64,000 nucleotides of DNA from Blastocatellia bacterium AA13 (GTDB lineage: Bacteria; Acidobacteriota; Blastocatellia; UBA7656), in NCBI GenBank assembly GCA_003222245.1, contig QHVH01000012.1, positions 62,001 through 126,000 on the forward strand, written 5' to 3'. Within the stretch, counting starts at the first letter, position 1, and the number at the start of each line of letters is the position of its first letter. Shown piece after piece: positions 1 to 9,056 of this stretch. The notes beneath the pieces were generated by a model. The model was given only the letters and a program-made list of their open reading frames with translations, had not been told where the DNA came from and did no database searches. The position numbers were made by a program, and so were the translations under genes.

Positions 1-2720
1 GGCGTGTAGAACCAATCTTCAAGGGCGCGCCGCCCACGATCACCGCGGCTTGCGCCAACCGAGTTGGACGGACGCAAATCTACCCAGTAACGCTGCCGAT
101 CGAATTGATAAGTCGGCAGCGGCAGACGACGCCGCTTTTCGCCCGCGCAGAAGCTGCTCCAGTCAGGCTCGATGCCCGCGAGCCACAATCTTCCGAGTGT
201 ATTGAGGAGAAATGCCGTGTCAGGCTCCTGTTCTTTTGGATGACGGATCGACGGCGCCATCAACTGCGTCGGCTTCTTGGCAGGATGCCATCGAGCGAGG
301 CTTCGCAAGGTGCGGCCCGGCCCAACCTCAAGGAATACGGCGTCGGGATCGTCCAGAAGCTCCGCCAATCCATCCGCGAAGCGAACGGTGCTTCGCAGGT
401 GCCTGGCCCAGTAAGCCGGATCAGTAGCTTCGGCGGCGGTGATCCTCGCCCCGGTCACGTTTGAGATGAACGGAATTCGCGGTTCGCTGAAAGTGATACG
501 GCGGGCTTCTTCAAGAAAGGGCTCGATGGCAGGTTCCATCATTGCCGAATGAAACGCGTGAGAAGTGTTTAGCCCGCGGCATTCCACTCCTTCGCCCGAA
601 AGCTTAGTTTCGAGCCGCGCTATCGCGGCCGAATCGCCTGAAACCACACACTGGCCGGGTCCATTCACCGCGGCCAACGACAGATCCGGCCCCATCAATT
701 CGCGAACGCGAGTTTCGGATGAGGAGACGGCAAGCATCGACCCACGCGGCAGCGCCTGAATAAGGCGGGCGCGCGCGGAGATCAACCTGAGCGCGTCTTC
801 AAGCGTGAAGACGCCTGCCAGACATGCCGCCACATACTCGCCGACGCTATGGCCGATCATCACATCGGGTGTTATCGACCATTCAGCAAGCAGCTTCGCC
901 AGCGCGTATTCGATCACGAAGAGAGCCGGCTGCGTGTACAACGTCTCATTCAGCCTTTCGTCCTGACCGTCTTCCGCAAAGATCACTTCTCTTAGATCCA
1001 CTCCCAGCAGCGGCTTCAGCAATTCGACGCACGAATCCACCTGCGCTTTGAATACAGGCTCTTCGTCATAGAGTCCGCGGGCCATGTTCACGTATTGGGA
1101 ACCCTGGCCCGGGAACATGAACGCGAGCGGCCGATGCCCCGATTCGTGCAGTTGAGTAGCCACCCTTTGAGGGTTCAGCGATTCGAGCGCCGTGATCGCA
1201 TCGCTTACGTCAGAACAGACGACCATGCGCCGATGCTCGTAAGCTCTCCTGCCGACTCGCAATGTGTGAGCGACGTCGGCCAGATTGATGGAGGGATTTT
1301 TTTTCAAGAACTCCGCGACCTTCGATGACGCAGCCTCCAAAGCGGGTGCGGTTCTGGCGGAGAGAACCAGTAGCTGAGCGCTTCTTGAAGGTCCTGATTC
1401 GGCTGCGGCGGGCGCCTCTTCCAGCACAACGTGAACGTTTGCGCCGCCAAGTCCAAACGAGCTGACGCCGGCTCTTCGCGGCGTATGTCCCGGCCGCCAG
1501 GGTTGAAGCCGATTGCTCACGTAAAAAGGCGAGCTCGGCATGTCGATGCTGGGATTGGGCGCTTCGAAGTGAAGGCTTGGCGGAATCATCTTATGATGCA
1601 GCATCAACGCGGTTTTGATCAGGCCCGCCACTCCAGATGCCGTGTCCAGATGCCCGACCGCCGTCTTAACCGATCCAAGCGCGCAGAATCCCTTTCTTTG
1701 CGTGCCGAGCCGGAAGGCTTTGGTTAGCGCTTCAAACTCGATGGGGTCGCCCAGCGTCGTCCCAGTGCCGTGGGCTTCGATGTAGGTCACGCTGTCGGGG
1801 CTCACATCCGCCACTCCCTGGGCCAGCGCGATTACCTCCGCCTGACTATCCACGCTCGGAGCGGTGTAGCCGGCTTTCAAAGCGCCATCATTATTAATAG
1901 CGGAGCCTCGAATCACCGCCCATATAGTGTCGCCGGCTTCGACTGCGTCCTGATAGCGCTTCAATACGACAACTCCGACACCGTTGCCGCTCACAGTACC
2001 TTTCGCCGTCGCATCGAAGGCGCGACAATGCCCGTCTGGCGACATGATTCCGGCATCGTTGTAGAGATATCCGATATTCTGCGGAACCATTATCGTGGCG
2101 CCGCCTGCCAGCGCTGCATCCGTCTGATAACTCAGCAACGCCTGACAGGCCATGCTTACCGCTACGAGCGAGGTGGAGCAGGCCGTCTGCACGGCGGCGC
2201 TCGGCCCTTTTAAGTTGAGCTTATAGGCGACGCGCGTGACCATATGGTCGTTCTTATTATGAAGCAGCGCCTGTAAGAGGTTTCCGCCGTCTCTCAGATA
2301 ACCGGAATTCGCCAGATGATTCATCAGGTACATGTTGGCGCCTGCGCCGCCATAAACCGACACCGCTCGACCATAGGCGTCGCAGCCTGCGTGCTCGAGC
2401 GCTTCCGCGCAGCACTCCAGAAAAAGACGGTGCTGAGGGTCGGTGATCTCGGCTTCCTTCCGCGTGAACCCGAAGAAACCCGCATCGAACTCTTCAACTC
2501 CGTCGATGATCCCGCGCGCCCTGACATACTTCGGATCGCTCGATTCGGCCGGATCGACCGCAAGGCGATCCAGTTCTTCATCCGAAAAGAAGGTTATTGA
2601 CTCGACGCCGTCGCACAGGTTCCGCCAAAAGGACTCGATGTCGTTCGCCCCTGGGAACCGGCAAGCCATTCCGACAATAGCAACGCCTTCAAGCAGTCCT
2701 TCATTGTCTGACGCGCTCAT
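1..2720 (-). CDS. Type I modular polyketide synthase, KS-AT part (3' end outside window)
   Basis: Modular polyketide synthase that condenses a malonyl extender onto an acyl or aminoacyl chain. Read from the ATG at 2720 (ATGA overlap with the monooxygenase gene), it starts directly with a ketosynthase, without docking or loading domain. The KS shows the active-site Cys in TACSTSL (about 2165), the His in EAHGTGT (about 1770) and the His in KTAVGHLD (about 1650). An acyltransferase follows, with FPGQGSQ (about 1100), nucleophile motif GHSVGEY (about 850) and HAFH (about 555), the last typical of malonyl-CoA selection. After the AT comes the linker LPLPTYQFDRQRYW, then DWFYTP, which in this family usually opens a ketoreductase region. 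The gene runs off the left edge, so KR, ACP and release domains cannot be seen. It lies downstream of the NRPS, so its KS probably takes the aminoacyl chain from that PCP (inference). Confidence 0.93.
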   Translation of the reverse strand, partial: MSASDNEGLLEGVAIVGMACRFPGANDIESFWRNLCDGVESITFFSDEELDRLAVDPAESSDPKYVRARGIIDGVEEFDAGFFGFTRKEAEITDPQHRLFLECCAEALEHAGCDAYGRAVSVYGGAGANMYLMNHLANSGYLRDGGNLLQALLHNKNDHMVTRVAYKLNLKGPSAAVQTACSTSLVAVSMACQALLSYQTDAALAGGATIMVPQNIGYLYNDAGIMSPDGHCRAFDATAKGTVSGNGVGVVVLKRYQDAVEAGDTIWAVIRGSAINNDGALKAGYTAPSVDSQAEVIALAQGVADVSPDSVTYIEAHGTGTTLGDPIEFEALTKAFRLGTQRKGFCALGSVKTAVGHLDTASGVAGLIKTALMLHHKMIPPSLHFEAPNPSIDMPSSPFYVSNRLQPWRPGHTPRRAGVSSFGLGGANVHVVLEEAPAAAESGPSRSAQLLVLSARTAPALEAASSKVAEFLKKNPSINLADVAHTLRVGRRAYEHRRMVVCSDVSDAITALESLNPQRVATQLHESGHRPLAFMFPGQGSQYVNMARGLYDEEPVFKAQVDSCVELLKPLLGVDLREVIFAEDGQDERLNETLYTQPALFVIEYALAKLLAEWSITPDVMIGHSVGEYVAACLAGVFTLEDALRLISARARLIQALPRGSMLAVSSSETRVRELMGPDLSLAAVNGPGQCVVSGDSAAIARLETKLSGEGVECRGLNTSHAFHSAMMEPAIEPFLEEARRITFSEPRIPFISNVTGARITAAEATDPAYWARHLRSTVRFADGLAELLDDPDAVFLEVGPGRTLRSLARWHPAKKPTQLMAPSIRHPKEQEPDTAFLLNTLGRLWLAGIEPDWSSFCAGEKRRRLPLPTYQFDRQRYWVDLRPSNSVGASRGDRGRRALEDWFYT

Positions 2721-4237
2721 GAGCTTTTCTTTCTCCTAAGCTGGGATTGTCGTTCGGCGCTGGCCCTTTGCAGTCTTACTCGCTCTTCAAGCGAATCCAA
2801 TCGAGGTGTTCTTGCGGGCGCGACAAACGGCGCGGCGAGTTCAACGACCTGAGAATTGAAATTACTTGCCAGTGCGGCGGCGGCCTCGGGCTTGAATCCA
2901 GGCCTTCCGGCTGTGGACGGATCCGGCGCCTGCTCCACGAATCGAATCGATATAGCGCCTTCAAGGTCAGGCAGCCGCTCTCGCAGGAACACTCTTAACG
3001 AATTCGCTGCTTCGAGGGCTTCGCTATTGGCCGACACTCTGAGATCGTTCAAGCGGTTTAAACCGTCGAGCACAGTGTCGACCTCAACGCCGAAGTCGAT
3101 CAGGCAAGCGACCTCGTCGACGCCGATCTCCTTTAGCCGCTCGATCGTCTTCATGCATTTCGCGGGCGTTCCCAGCATGGAACCGGTCTTGTAGTAACGC
3201 TCAAAGCCGAATGCGGCCGCGGAGTCGAGCCAGCGCGGATCGCCGGCGTCTATGGTGTCCACTTTGAGGTTCAATCCCTTCGCCATCATGCCGGTGAGAT
3301 CGATATGAGCCTTTAGATACTCGATCATCGGCTGCCGCACCGTCTCGCGAACTCGATCCTCATCCTCATCAACAAACGTGTGCAGCATAAGGGTGACGCA
3401 TCCGCTCCGCGGATCACGGCCGTGCCGGGCAAGCGACTCGCGATAAAGCGCGATTTTGGCGGCCGCTTCGTCGAGAGTGTGAGTCAGCAGGGCGGTGAGC
3501 ACGTTGAACCCCAATTCGCCTGCTCGCTCGAACATCGCGGGATCGCCGCTGCACGTGAGCCAGATTGGAAGAGAAGGCTGTATCGGGCGCGGAAAGACTC
3601 TCAGAAAGACATCGTTTCCGACTCCGTCTTTGGTTTGAATTGCTTCGCCGCTCCACAGTCGCTGCACGTCCCGGATGTAGCGGAACATTATCTGTCGCTT
3701 TGAGCCGAAGCTTTCGGGCGTCGGGGCTATCGCGAAATCATTCGGCACCCAACCGGACGTAAACGAAACGCCGACGCGTCCATTGGACAGGTTGTCCACC
3801 AGTGACCAGTCCTCCGCGGCCCGCAGAGGATGATGCAACGGCAACACGACGCTCCCGGACCGCAGCTTGATATTCTTTGTCGTCGTCGCAAGGGCCGCGC
3901 TCAGCACCGCGGGGTTGGGATACAGTCCGCCCTTTTCGTGGAAGTGCCGCTCGGGCGTCCAGACAGCTTCGAATTCATTTTCGTCGGCGAACCGCGCGCC
4001 TTGCAGGTACAGCTTGTACTTTTCGTCGGAGCCGCCGGCTCCCGCGTCCGCAAAATAGAAGAGGCTGAACTTCAGTTCCCGCGCGGGGCCGGTCAGGCGC
4101 GCGTCTGTAAGCCTGATGTAGATCAGCCAATTCGCATTCCGTTCGGAGCCGCCGTCGTTAACAACTTCCGCAGCCACGACGGCTGGATGATCGGCCAGCG
4201 CTGCTTTGATTCTCAGTGAAAGATCACGTTCCATCAT
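2717..4237 (-). CDS. Luciferase-like flavin monooxygenase (MupA/Atu3640 type) of the NRPS/PKS cluster
   Basis: Stand-alone 506-residue LLM-type monooxygenase, likely FMN-dependent and acting on carrier-protein-bound intermediates. The core covers about residues 54-400, with VWTPERHF, SGSVVLPLHHPLRAAEDW, GRVGVSFTSGW and TGSMLGTPAKC, as in LLM domains embedded in NRPS/PKS proteins. Both flanks look like pieces of an NRPS adenylation C-terminal subdomain. Residues about 8-26 (AALADHPAVVAAEVV) resemble the stretch after motif A8. Residues about 412-455 (LRVFLRERLPDL) resemble the LRxFLxxxLPxYMxP stretch before A10, but the A10 lysine motif is gone. That suggests a domain freed from an A-domain insertion such as the A-MOX arrangement of myxobacterial synthetases. 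The stop overlaps the PKS start; the NRPS stop lies 52 bp upstream. Substrate and reaction are not determined. Confidence 0.88.
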   Translation of the reverse strand: MMERDLSLRIKAALADHPAVVAAEVVNDGGSERNANWLIYIRLTDARLTGPARELKFSLFYFADAGAGGSDEKYKLYLQGARFADENEFEAVWTPERHFHEKGGLYPNPAVLSAALATTTKNIKLRSGSVVLPLHHPLRAAEDWSLVDNLSNGRVGVSFTSGWVPNDFAIAPTPESFGSKRQIMFRYIRDVQRLWSGEAIQTKDGVGNDVFLRVFPRPIQPSLPIWLTCSGDPAMFERAGELGFNVLTALLTHTLDEAAAKIALYRESLARHGRDPRSGCVTLMLHTFVDEDEDRVRETVRQPMIEYLKAHIDLTGMMAKGLNLKVDTIDAGDPRWLDSAAAFGFERYYKTGSMLGTPAKCMKTIERLKEIGVDEVACLIDFGVEVDTVLDGLNRLNDLRVSANSEALEAANSLRVFLRERLPDLEGAISIRFVEQAPDPSTAGRPGFKPEAAAALASNFNSQVVELAAPFVAPARTPRLDSLEERVRLQRASAERQSQLRRKKSS

Positions 4238-4289
4238 TATTGAATGCCGCTCGGTTATTGCGCTCGGTTATTGATTGAATGCCGCTCTG
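4238..4289. repeat. Short imperfect tandem duplication between NRPS and monooxygenase genes
   Basis: The spacer contains two near-identical copies of a unit that reads ATTGAATGCCGCTC plus a TATTG tail on the plus strand, with an extra GCGCTCGGTTATTG between them. It looks like a small slippage duplication. It holds no coding sequence and no clear terminator, so the two genes are probably still co-transcribed. Confidence 0.6.
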
Positions 4290-7200
4290 CTATTGAAAGC
4301 CGTTCTTTCCACGCTGGGCCATTTGCTTTTGTTTCGCTCGCGCGGTCTTCTGGCGCTGCGCCGACGCCTCCACGTTCTCGAGCGGAGCCAACCGCGAACT
4401 ATCCTCATTTAGAAATTGAGCAAGCGTTCCGATAGTAGGATTGCGGAACATCTCAACTATGGAGAGCTTGCCGCGAAACTCCGGCTCCAGCCTGTAGTAC
4501 ACGCGGGTCATCAGCAGCGAGTGGCCTCCAAGATCAAAGAAGTTGTCGTTGAGCCCGACCCTTTCGACCTTGAGTTCCTCTTGCCACACCGAAGCGATCA
4601 TCTTCTCAAGCTGATTTCGCGGCGGGGCGTATTTCTGCCGGATCAACGCCGCATCGGGCTGCAACGTCGCAAGCGCGGCCCTATCAACCTTGCCGTTTCG
4701 CGTGACCGGAATTTCAGCAAGCAACACGAAAGCCGATGGGATCATGTACTCGGGCAGAGCTGCTCTTAGCCGGAGTCTCAATTCAGACTCGATCGAATCC
4801 GCGGCCGCGCCATTGTTAAGAGTCGAGTGAGCGGCTTCCGCGGGAACCACGTACGCAACCAGCTCCGAGCGCTCGCCGGTCGTTCGGGCAAGCACAGCAG
4901 TGTTCGCGGCAAGACCAGTCTCGCTTATGGCCGCCTCGATCTCGCCCAGCTCTATTCTGAAGCCGCGGATTTTGACCTGATGATCGATGCGCGAGAGAAA
5001 CTTGATTCTCCCGTCTGGAAGATGGCAGCCGGCATCTCCGGTTTTATACAACCGTGTTCCATCTCCTCCGCTGAAAGGATCGGGAATAAACCGCTCGGCG
5101 GTTTGAGCAGGCTGACCCAGGTAGCCGCGCCCTACTCCCGCGCCTCCTATATACATCTCGCCGGGAATGCCGATTCCGGCCGGTCTAATGTATCCGTCCA
5201 ACAAATACACCGCGACATTGTTAATCGGACGGCCGATCGTGGCGCCCTCATAGCTCGACACCATCGCGGTTGTGGCGTCGACCGTGCACTCGGTCGGTCC
5301 GTAAACATTGAACGCGGAGATCCGGGAACTTCGAGCGAAGCTGCTCCAGGCGTCCTGCTCAAACGCTTCGCCCCCGACCAAAACGATCTGGGGTCCGCCT
5401 GCGTCGTTCAGAAGCCCGGCGTTGATCAGCGACTTCGCCTGAAACGGCGTGCAGTCGAACGCGGCGATATTGTGCTCGCGCATATACGCAAGGAACCGCT
5501 CTCCGTCAGAGCGAACTTCCTCCGGAATAATATGGATCGAGCATCCATTCAGAAGCTGGAGAATCTGCTTGACCGACGCGTCGAACATAATCGACGCGTT
5601 GAGCCCGATACACAGCCCTTCCGATCGACCTCTATAGATGGCGGCGTTCAAGGCGTTGAATAAATTTACAAGCGATCCGTGCTGCACCATCACCCCTTTA
5701 GGTCTTCCCGTCGAACCCGATGTGTAGAGGATGTAAGCGAGGTTATCGGAAACCGTACAACCGACGGAATCGGCGTCCGATCCTGCGCTCTGCACGCCGC
5801 CATCGGAAATCGCAGTCAGGCGAAGGTTCCTCTCTTCGCCGCTCAGACCTTCTTCGACGAGAACACGCGCGCCTGCTTCTCGAATAATCGATTCGAGCCG
5901 CGCTCTCGGATAGGTTCCATCGAATGGAATGTAAGCTCCACCCGCTTTCAAAACGCCGAGCACCCCGACAATCCATTGAGGCCCGCGGCTCAAATTCAAA
6001 CAAACGGGGATTTCCGCGCCTACTCCCGCCGCCGTTAGCCGGTGCGCCAGCAGATTCGCTTCCCGGTTTATCGCGCGATAGGTAATGCATTGATCGAGAA
6101 AAGCTACGGCCACGCGATCCGGTATTTGCTCGGCCTGCCGCTCGAAGAGCTCGTGAATGCACGGGTCGCCCGCTAGAGGAGCGTCCGTGCGGTTGAAGTC
6201 AACGAGAACGGCGTCGCGCTCCGACGGCGGAAGATGCTCAAGGAGATAGAGCGGTTTGTCGGGATGCCGCGCAGCCCGCTCGGTCAACGTGACGAATTGC
6301 GCAGCCAATCGCTCGATATCGGATTTGCGGTACAGAGCCGGATCGTAATGGAGCTCGAGCGAGATTTCATCGCGATGCTGAATCGCATGCAGCCGCGCGT
6401 TGAATCGATCGAGCAGCGAATACTGTTTGACGAATGAGAACCTCAGCTCCGGTGATCGAAATGAAGGCGGCTCATTCTCAAACGAAAAAGAGTATGGCAA
6501 GAAGGTCAATTGTGATGCTTCGTTATCCTCATGCTCTACCAAGTGCTCGAGACTGAAGTAGTCTTGCCATTCGCGAGCCTCGCGAGCGCAGCCATCCGTT
6601 TGCTTCAGAAATTCGACGAGTGAAGACCGCTCATCCACAATCGCACGGATGGGCAACGTTCGTTCGAACAATCCTATTGCGCTGTCGAGCCCTTGGTAGC
6701 TCCTCCCGTCAAAGGAACCGCCTACGATGACATCGGATCGATCAGTCAGACGCGATAGCAACAACCGCCAGCACGCGAGCAGGAATGAGGACACAGGAGC
6801 ATCGACCTTTCGCGCGATTGCGGCGATCCGATCACCGGTGGAGCCGTCAATCTCACGTTTCACACAGTAAGGCCGAAACTCCTGTTCGACGGGTTTCAAC
6901 GCTTCAAACGGAAGCCTGACGGAAGTACGCAAAGAGAGGCCCTGCCTCATCCAGTAGCGCCGATACCTCCTGGCCAGCACAATCTTCAGAGTCGGAGCGC
7001 TCATAGGCGAAATGGGCTCCAACATCTCCTCGAGGATTTTCTCCTGTTCCGTTTGCTGCCTCTTCGGATCCATGCCTCGCAGGTCGAGATCCTTAGCGGC
7101 GTAGGAACCCGCGTCAGAGATCGCCTGAACGGGAAGGCTCATACCCGCAAGCAGATCGAAATGCGTTCGAAGCACTTCGTTTCCTTTAATCATGCGAGCT

Positions 7201-7340
7201 AGGGCGTCCGTTAAGACGGAGGGATCCAGATTTCCCTCGATTCGGACCCAACACGCGACGGCGAAGGGACTACGATCAGAGCGCTCCAACGCCCAAAGCC
7301 GTTTCTGTTGGGGCGACATCCCCACTAACTCGTTAGACAT
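4290..7340 (-). CDS. NRPS module C(degenerate)-A-PCP, adenylation domain predicted to select glutamate
   Basis: Single-module nonribosomal peptide synthetase of 1016 residues. Condensation-like region about 1-380; adenylation domain about 393-890 with A3 ILYTSGSTGRPKGV (538-550), A5 NVYGPTE (678-684), YKTGD (765-769), A8 QVKIRGFRIELGEIE and A10 NGKVDRAAL; carrier domain DNFFDLGGHSLL with phosphopantetheine Ser941. Lining up by eye with the PheA pocket gives D587, A588, K591, D629, L654, G656, V679, V687, D688, K884, i.e. DAKDLGVVDK, a code known for Glu (surfactin module 1). The condensation region lacks HHxxxDG: IVLARR (about 119-124) runs straight into the YRRYW segment normally found about 60 residues after it. 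The module therefore probably initiates the chain. It has no thioesterase; a basic Gln/Lys-rich tail follows the PCP. It overlaps the dioxygenase gene by 8 bp. Confidence 0.95.
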   Translation of the reverse strand: MSNELVGMSPQQKRLWALERSDRSPFAVACWVRIEGNLDPSVLTDALARMIKGNEVLRTHFDLLAGMSLPVQAISDAGSYAAKDLDLRGMDPKRQQTEQEKILEEMLEPISPMSAPTLKIVLARRYRRYWMRQGLSLRTSVRLPFEALKPVEQEFRPYCVKREIDGSTGDRIAAIARKVDAPVSSFLLACWRLLLSRLTDRSDVIVGGSFDGRSYQGLDSAIGLFERTLPIRAIVDERSSLVEFLKQTDGCAREAREWQDYFSLEHLVEHEDNEASQLTFLPYSFSFENEPPSFRSPELRFSFVKQYSLLDRFNARLHAIQHRDEISLELHYDPALYRKSDIERLAAQFVTLTERAARHPDKPLYLLEHLPPSERDAVLVDFNRTDAPLAGDPCIHELFERQAEQIPDRVAVAFLDQCITYRAINREANLLAHRLTAAGVGAEIPVCLNLSRGPQWIVGVLGVLKAGGAYIPFDGTYPRARLESIIREAGARVLVEEGLSGEERNLRLTAISDGGVQSAGSDADSVGCTVSDNLAYILYTSGSTGRPKGVMVQHGSLVNLFNALNAAIYRGRSEGLCIGLNASIMFDASVKQILQLLNGCSIHIIPEEVRSDGERFLAYMREHNIAAFDCTPFQAKSLINAGLLNDAGGPQIVLVGGEAFEQDAWSSFARSSRISAFNVYGPTECTVDATTAMVSSYEGATIGRPINNVAVYLLDGYIRPAGIGIPGEMYIGGAGVGRGYLGQPAQTAERFIPDPFSGGDGTRLYKTGDAGCHLPDGRIKFLSRIDHQVKIRGFRIELGEIEAAISETGLAANTAVLARTTGERSELVAYVVPAEAAHSTLNNGAAADSIESELRLRLRAALPEYMIPSAFVLLAEIPVTRNGKVDRAALATLQPDAALIRQKYAPPRNQLEKMIASVWQEELKVERVGLNDNFFDLGGHSLLMTRVYYRLEPEFRGKLSIVEMFRNPTIGTLAQFLNEDSSRLAPLENVEASAQRQKTARAKQKQMAQRGKNGFQ

Positions 7341-8370
7341 TGTCCCAATGGTGCGAATCGGACATACCGACGACTACCTGTCGCGGACCCGAAAACGGCG
7401 TTCGGCCATGCGCCGCCAGCATGTTGTCAATCATCAGGAGGTCCCCTGCCTGCCATTCAAAGGTGACCATCTCACGGTTATACGCGGCGCGAAGCCCTTC
7501 CAGCGCGTGATCTTCAATCGGAGAGCCATCGCCGTAGTAGGTGTTATTTGGAAAATCGCCGTTTGGAAACGCTCTTTCAATAGTCTTCCGCGCCGCGGGC
7601 TCCAATGTAGACACGTGAAAGAACGTGGCGTGATTGAACCAGGTCATCTCCCCGGATTGCGGGTGAACAGCCGCCACCCGCCGTACCTGTTTCGTGGTCA
7701 GCCGATCCCGATCTCTCCATTCGAAGCTGATGCCCTGTTCCTTGCAGTAGTCCTCCACCCTGCTCACCTCGTCAGTTTGAAAGACGTCCTGCCACCTGAG
7801 GCCGAAACCCTGACCAAAATTCCTGACATACAGGTATTTCTTTTCTATAAATCGCTCACGGATATCCGGGTCGAGCCGGTCAAACACCCGTCGGCAATCG
7901 GCGAGCGGCGTCGCTCCTCCCTGGCTCGCGGGGCGAAGACAAAAGAAAAAGATGCGCGTCGGAAATCGAAGGTTATACGACTGCTCGTTGTGCAAGAAGA
8001 TGGCTTGGTCCTCAGGGTGATCGGTGGATGTATAGATTCCACCGCCGATCTGAGTCCGCGGGGATGATCGCTCGTGATACTCAAGCGGCCCGCTCGACAC
8101 GGCGCGAATGAATTGCTCAAAGCCGGAAACGCCATTCAGCCTGAATCCCCTGAACAGAAGCGCGCCGCACCTGAGCAACTCGCGCTCTACTTGAGCGCGA
8201 TTGCTTTTCGCCCAGGCGACCAGGTCTATACCATCTACGACCGGGCTCATCACGAGCGGCAGCGATTGGCGTTCACTGAGAAGATGCGCTTTCACGAGAC
8301 TGTCGCCGGAGATGGCGGCGCGTGACCGCCCCACTATGCGCGGCGCCTCGCGTTGGCCTCTCATAGACAC
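7333..8370 (-). CDS. TauD/SyrP-like non-haem Fe(II)/2-oxoglutarate dioxygenase, probable amino-acid beta-hydroxylase
   Basis: A 345-residue member of the TauD/TfdA superfamily, the first gene of the cluster. Iron ligands are visible as HNE (H127, E129) and the distal His321 in LAAHGRTPFSGPR; R330 is placed to bind 2-oxoglutarate. Cluster relatives (SyrP, AsnO, KtzO/KtzP) hydroxylate the beta carbon of an amino acid, in several cases while it is bound to a carrier protein. KtzO and KtzP act on glutamate, which matches the Glu code of the NRPS immediately downstream; beta-hydroxyglutamate formation is therefore an inference from context. The GTG start at 8370 has AGAGG about 6 nt upstream; an ATG two codons inside (8364) is possible but its spacing is poorer. 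No transport or regulatory gene lies upstream within 1.9 kb. Confidence 0.9.
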   Translation of the reverse strand: MSMRGQREAPRIVGRSRAAISGDSLVKAHLLSERQSLPLVMSPVVDGIDLVAWAKSNRAQVERELLRCGALLFRGFRLNGVSGFEQFIRAVSSGPLEYHERSSPRTQIGGGIYTSTDHPEDQAIFLHNEQSYNLRFPTRIFFFCLRPASQGGATPLADCRRVFDRLDPDIRERFIEKKYLYVRNFGQGFGLRWQDVFQTDEVSRVEDYCKEQGISFEWRDRDRLTTKQVRRVAAVHPQSGEMTWFNHATFFHVSTLEPAARKTIERAFPNGDFPNNTYYGDGSPIEDHALEGLRAAYNREMVTFEWQAGDLLMIDNMLAAHGRTPFSGPRQVVVGMSDSHHWDNV

Positions 8371-8727
8371 ACGTAACCTCTCGTTGGTTAAACCCGCAAA
8401 GGGAAGCTGATCTCTCAGCGGCGAAAGTTGTTGTATGGTCGCTCGGCTGCACCTTAAGCGCGGTGAGGACGCGGAACGAACACTCTCATCGTCCGATCCC
8501 TCACTACGCTTGTGGACGGCTTGGTATCCGTCCTGGCTCCGTCTTAGCTATAAGGCAGACGTTGCCGGAAAATAGGGCCTCCGCGACACGAAATTCCTTC
8601 GCGGTTACAAATTTTTAGAGCTGTGAATGGCTTATGCTTCGGCCGTTTGTAAGCACGTTGAAAACGGCTGCTGGTTTGGTGTAGAGTAGTCACGCATCAC
8701 GCTCCTGTAGACAGGGTGTGTGGTCAC

Positions 8728-8772
8728 GGCAAGACAAAAGGAGGCGGCTCAAAGTCTTACTTTTGTCTTGCC
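8728..8772. repeat. Perfect 12-bp inverted repeat with 21-nt loop
   Basis: The arms GGCAAGACAAAA (8728-8739) and TTTTGTCTTGCC (8761-8772) are exact reverse complements and are followed on plus by an A/T-rich tract. It could be a bidirectional terminator, the 3' end of a small RNA, or a pair of element ends. A weaker hairpin (CCTG/CAGG, with GTGTG pairing to CACGC) lies just upstream at about 8690-8725. Confidence 0.6.
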
Positions 8773-9056
8773 ACTTTTATTTAATTGCGCAAAAGGCTCT
8801 AGATATTAGAGCAAATTGTCTTTTTATTTCTTGCTTGCCCCTCTTAATTCGCCATAAATTAAACACGTCGATGGACCAGCAGGTTCCAAAATAGCCGCCA
8901 GACAGAACGCATCGGTTTAGATTGAGTCCGGGCCATCGAAAAGCTTGCTGGTCGGCGCTTCATTATTCTCAAATATTTGGATTGTTAGGGCTTGACGGTG
9001 ACTGAATTGCTACACTTCACGCGCGGCTTAAAAAGCCGTGTTACGCCGCTAACACT

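Noticed and set aside
7192-8067. Plus-strand ORF of 291 codons over the dioxygenase gene
   Set aside because: Antisense shadow of the dioxygenase, which has intact active-site motifs and a cluster context.
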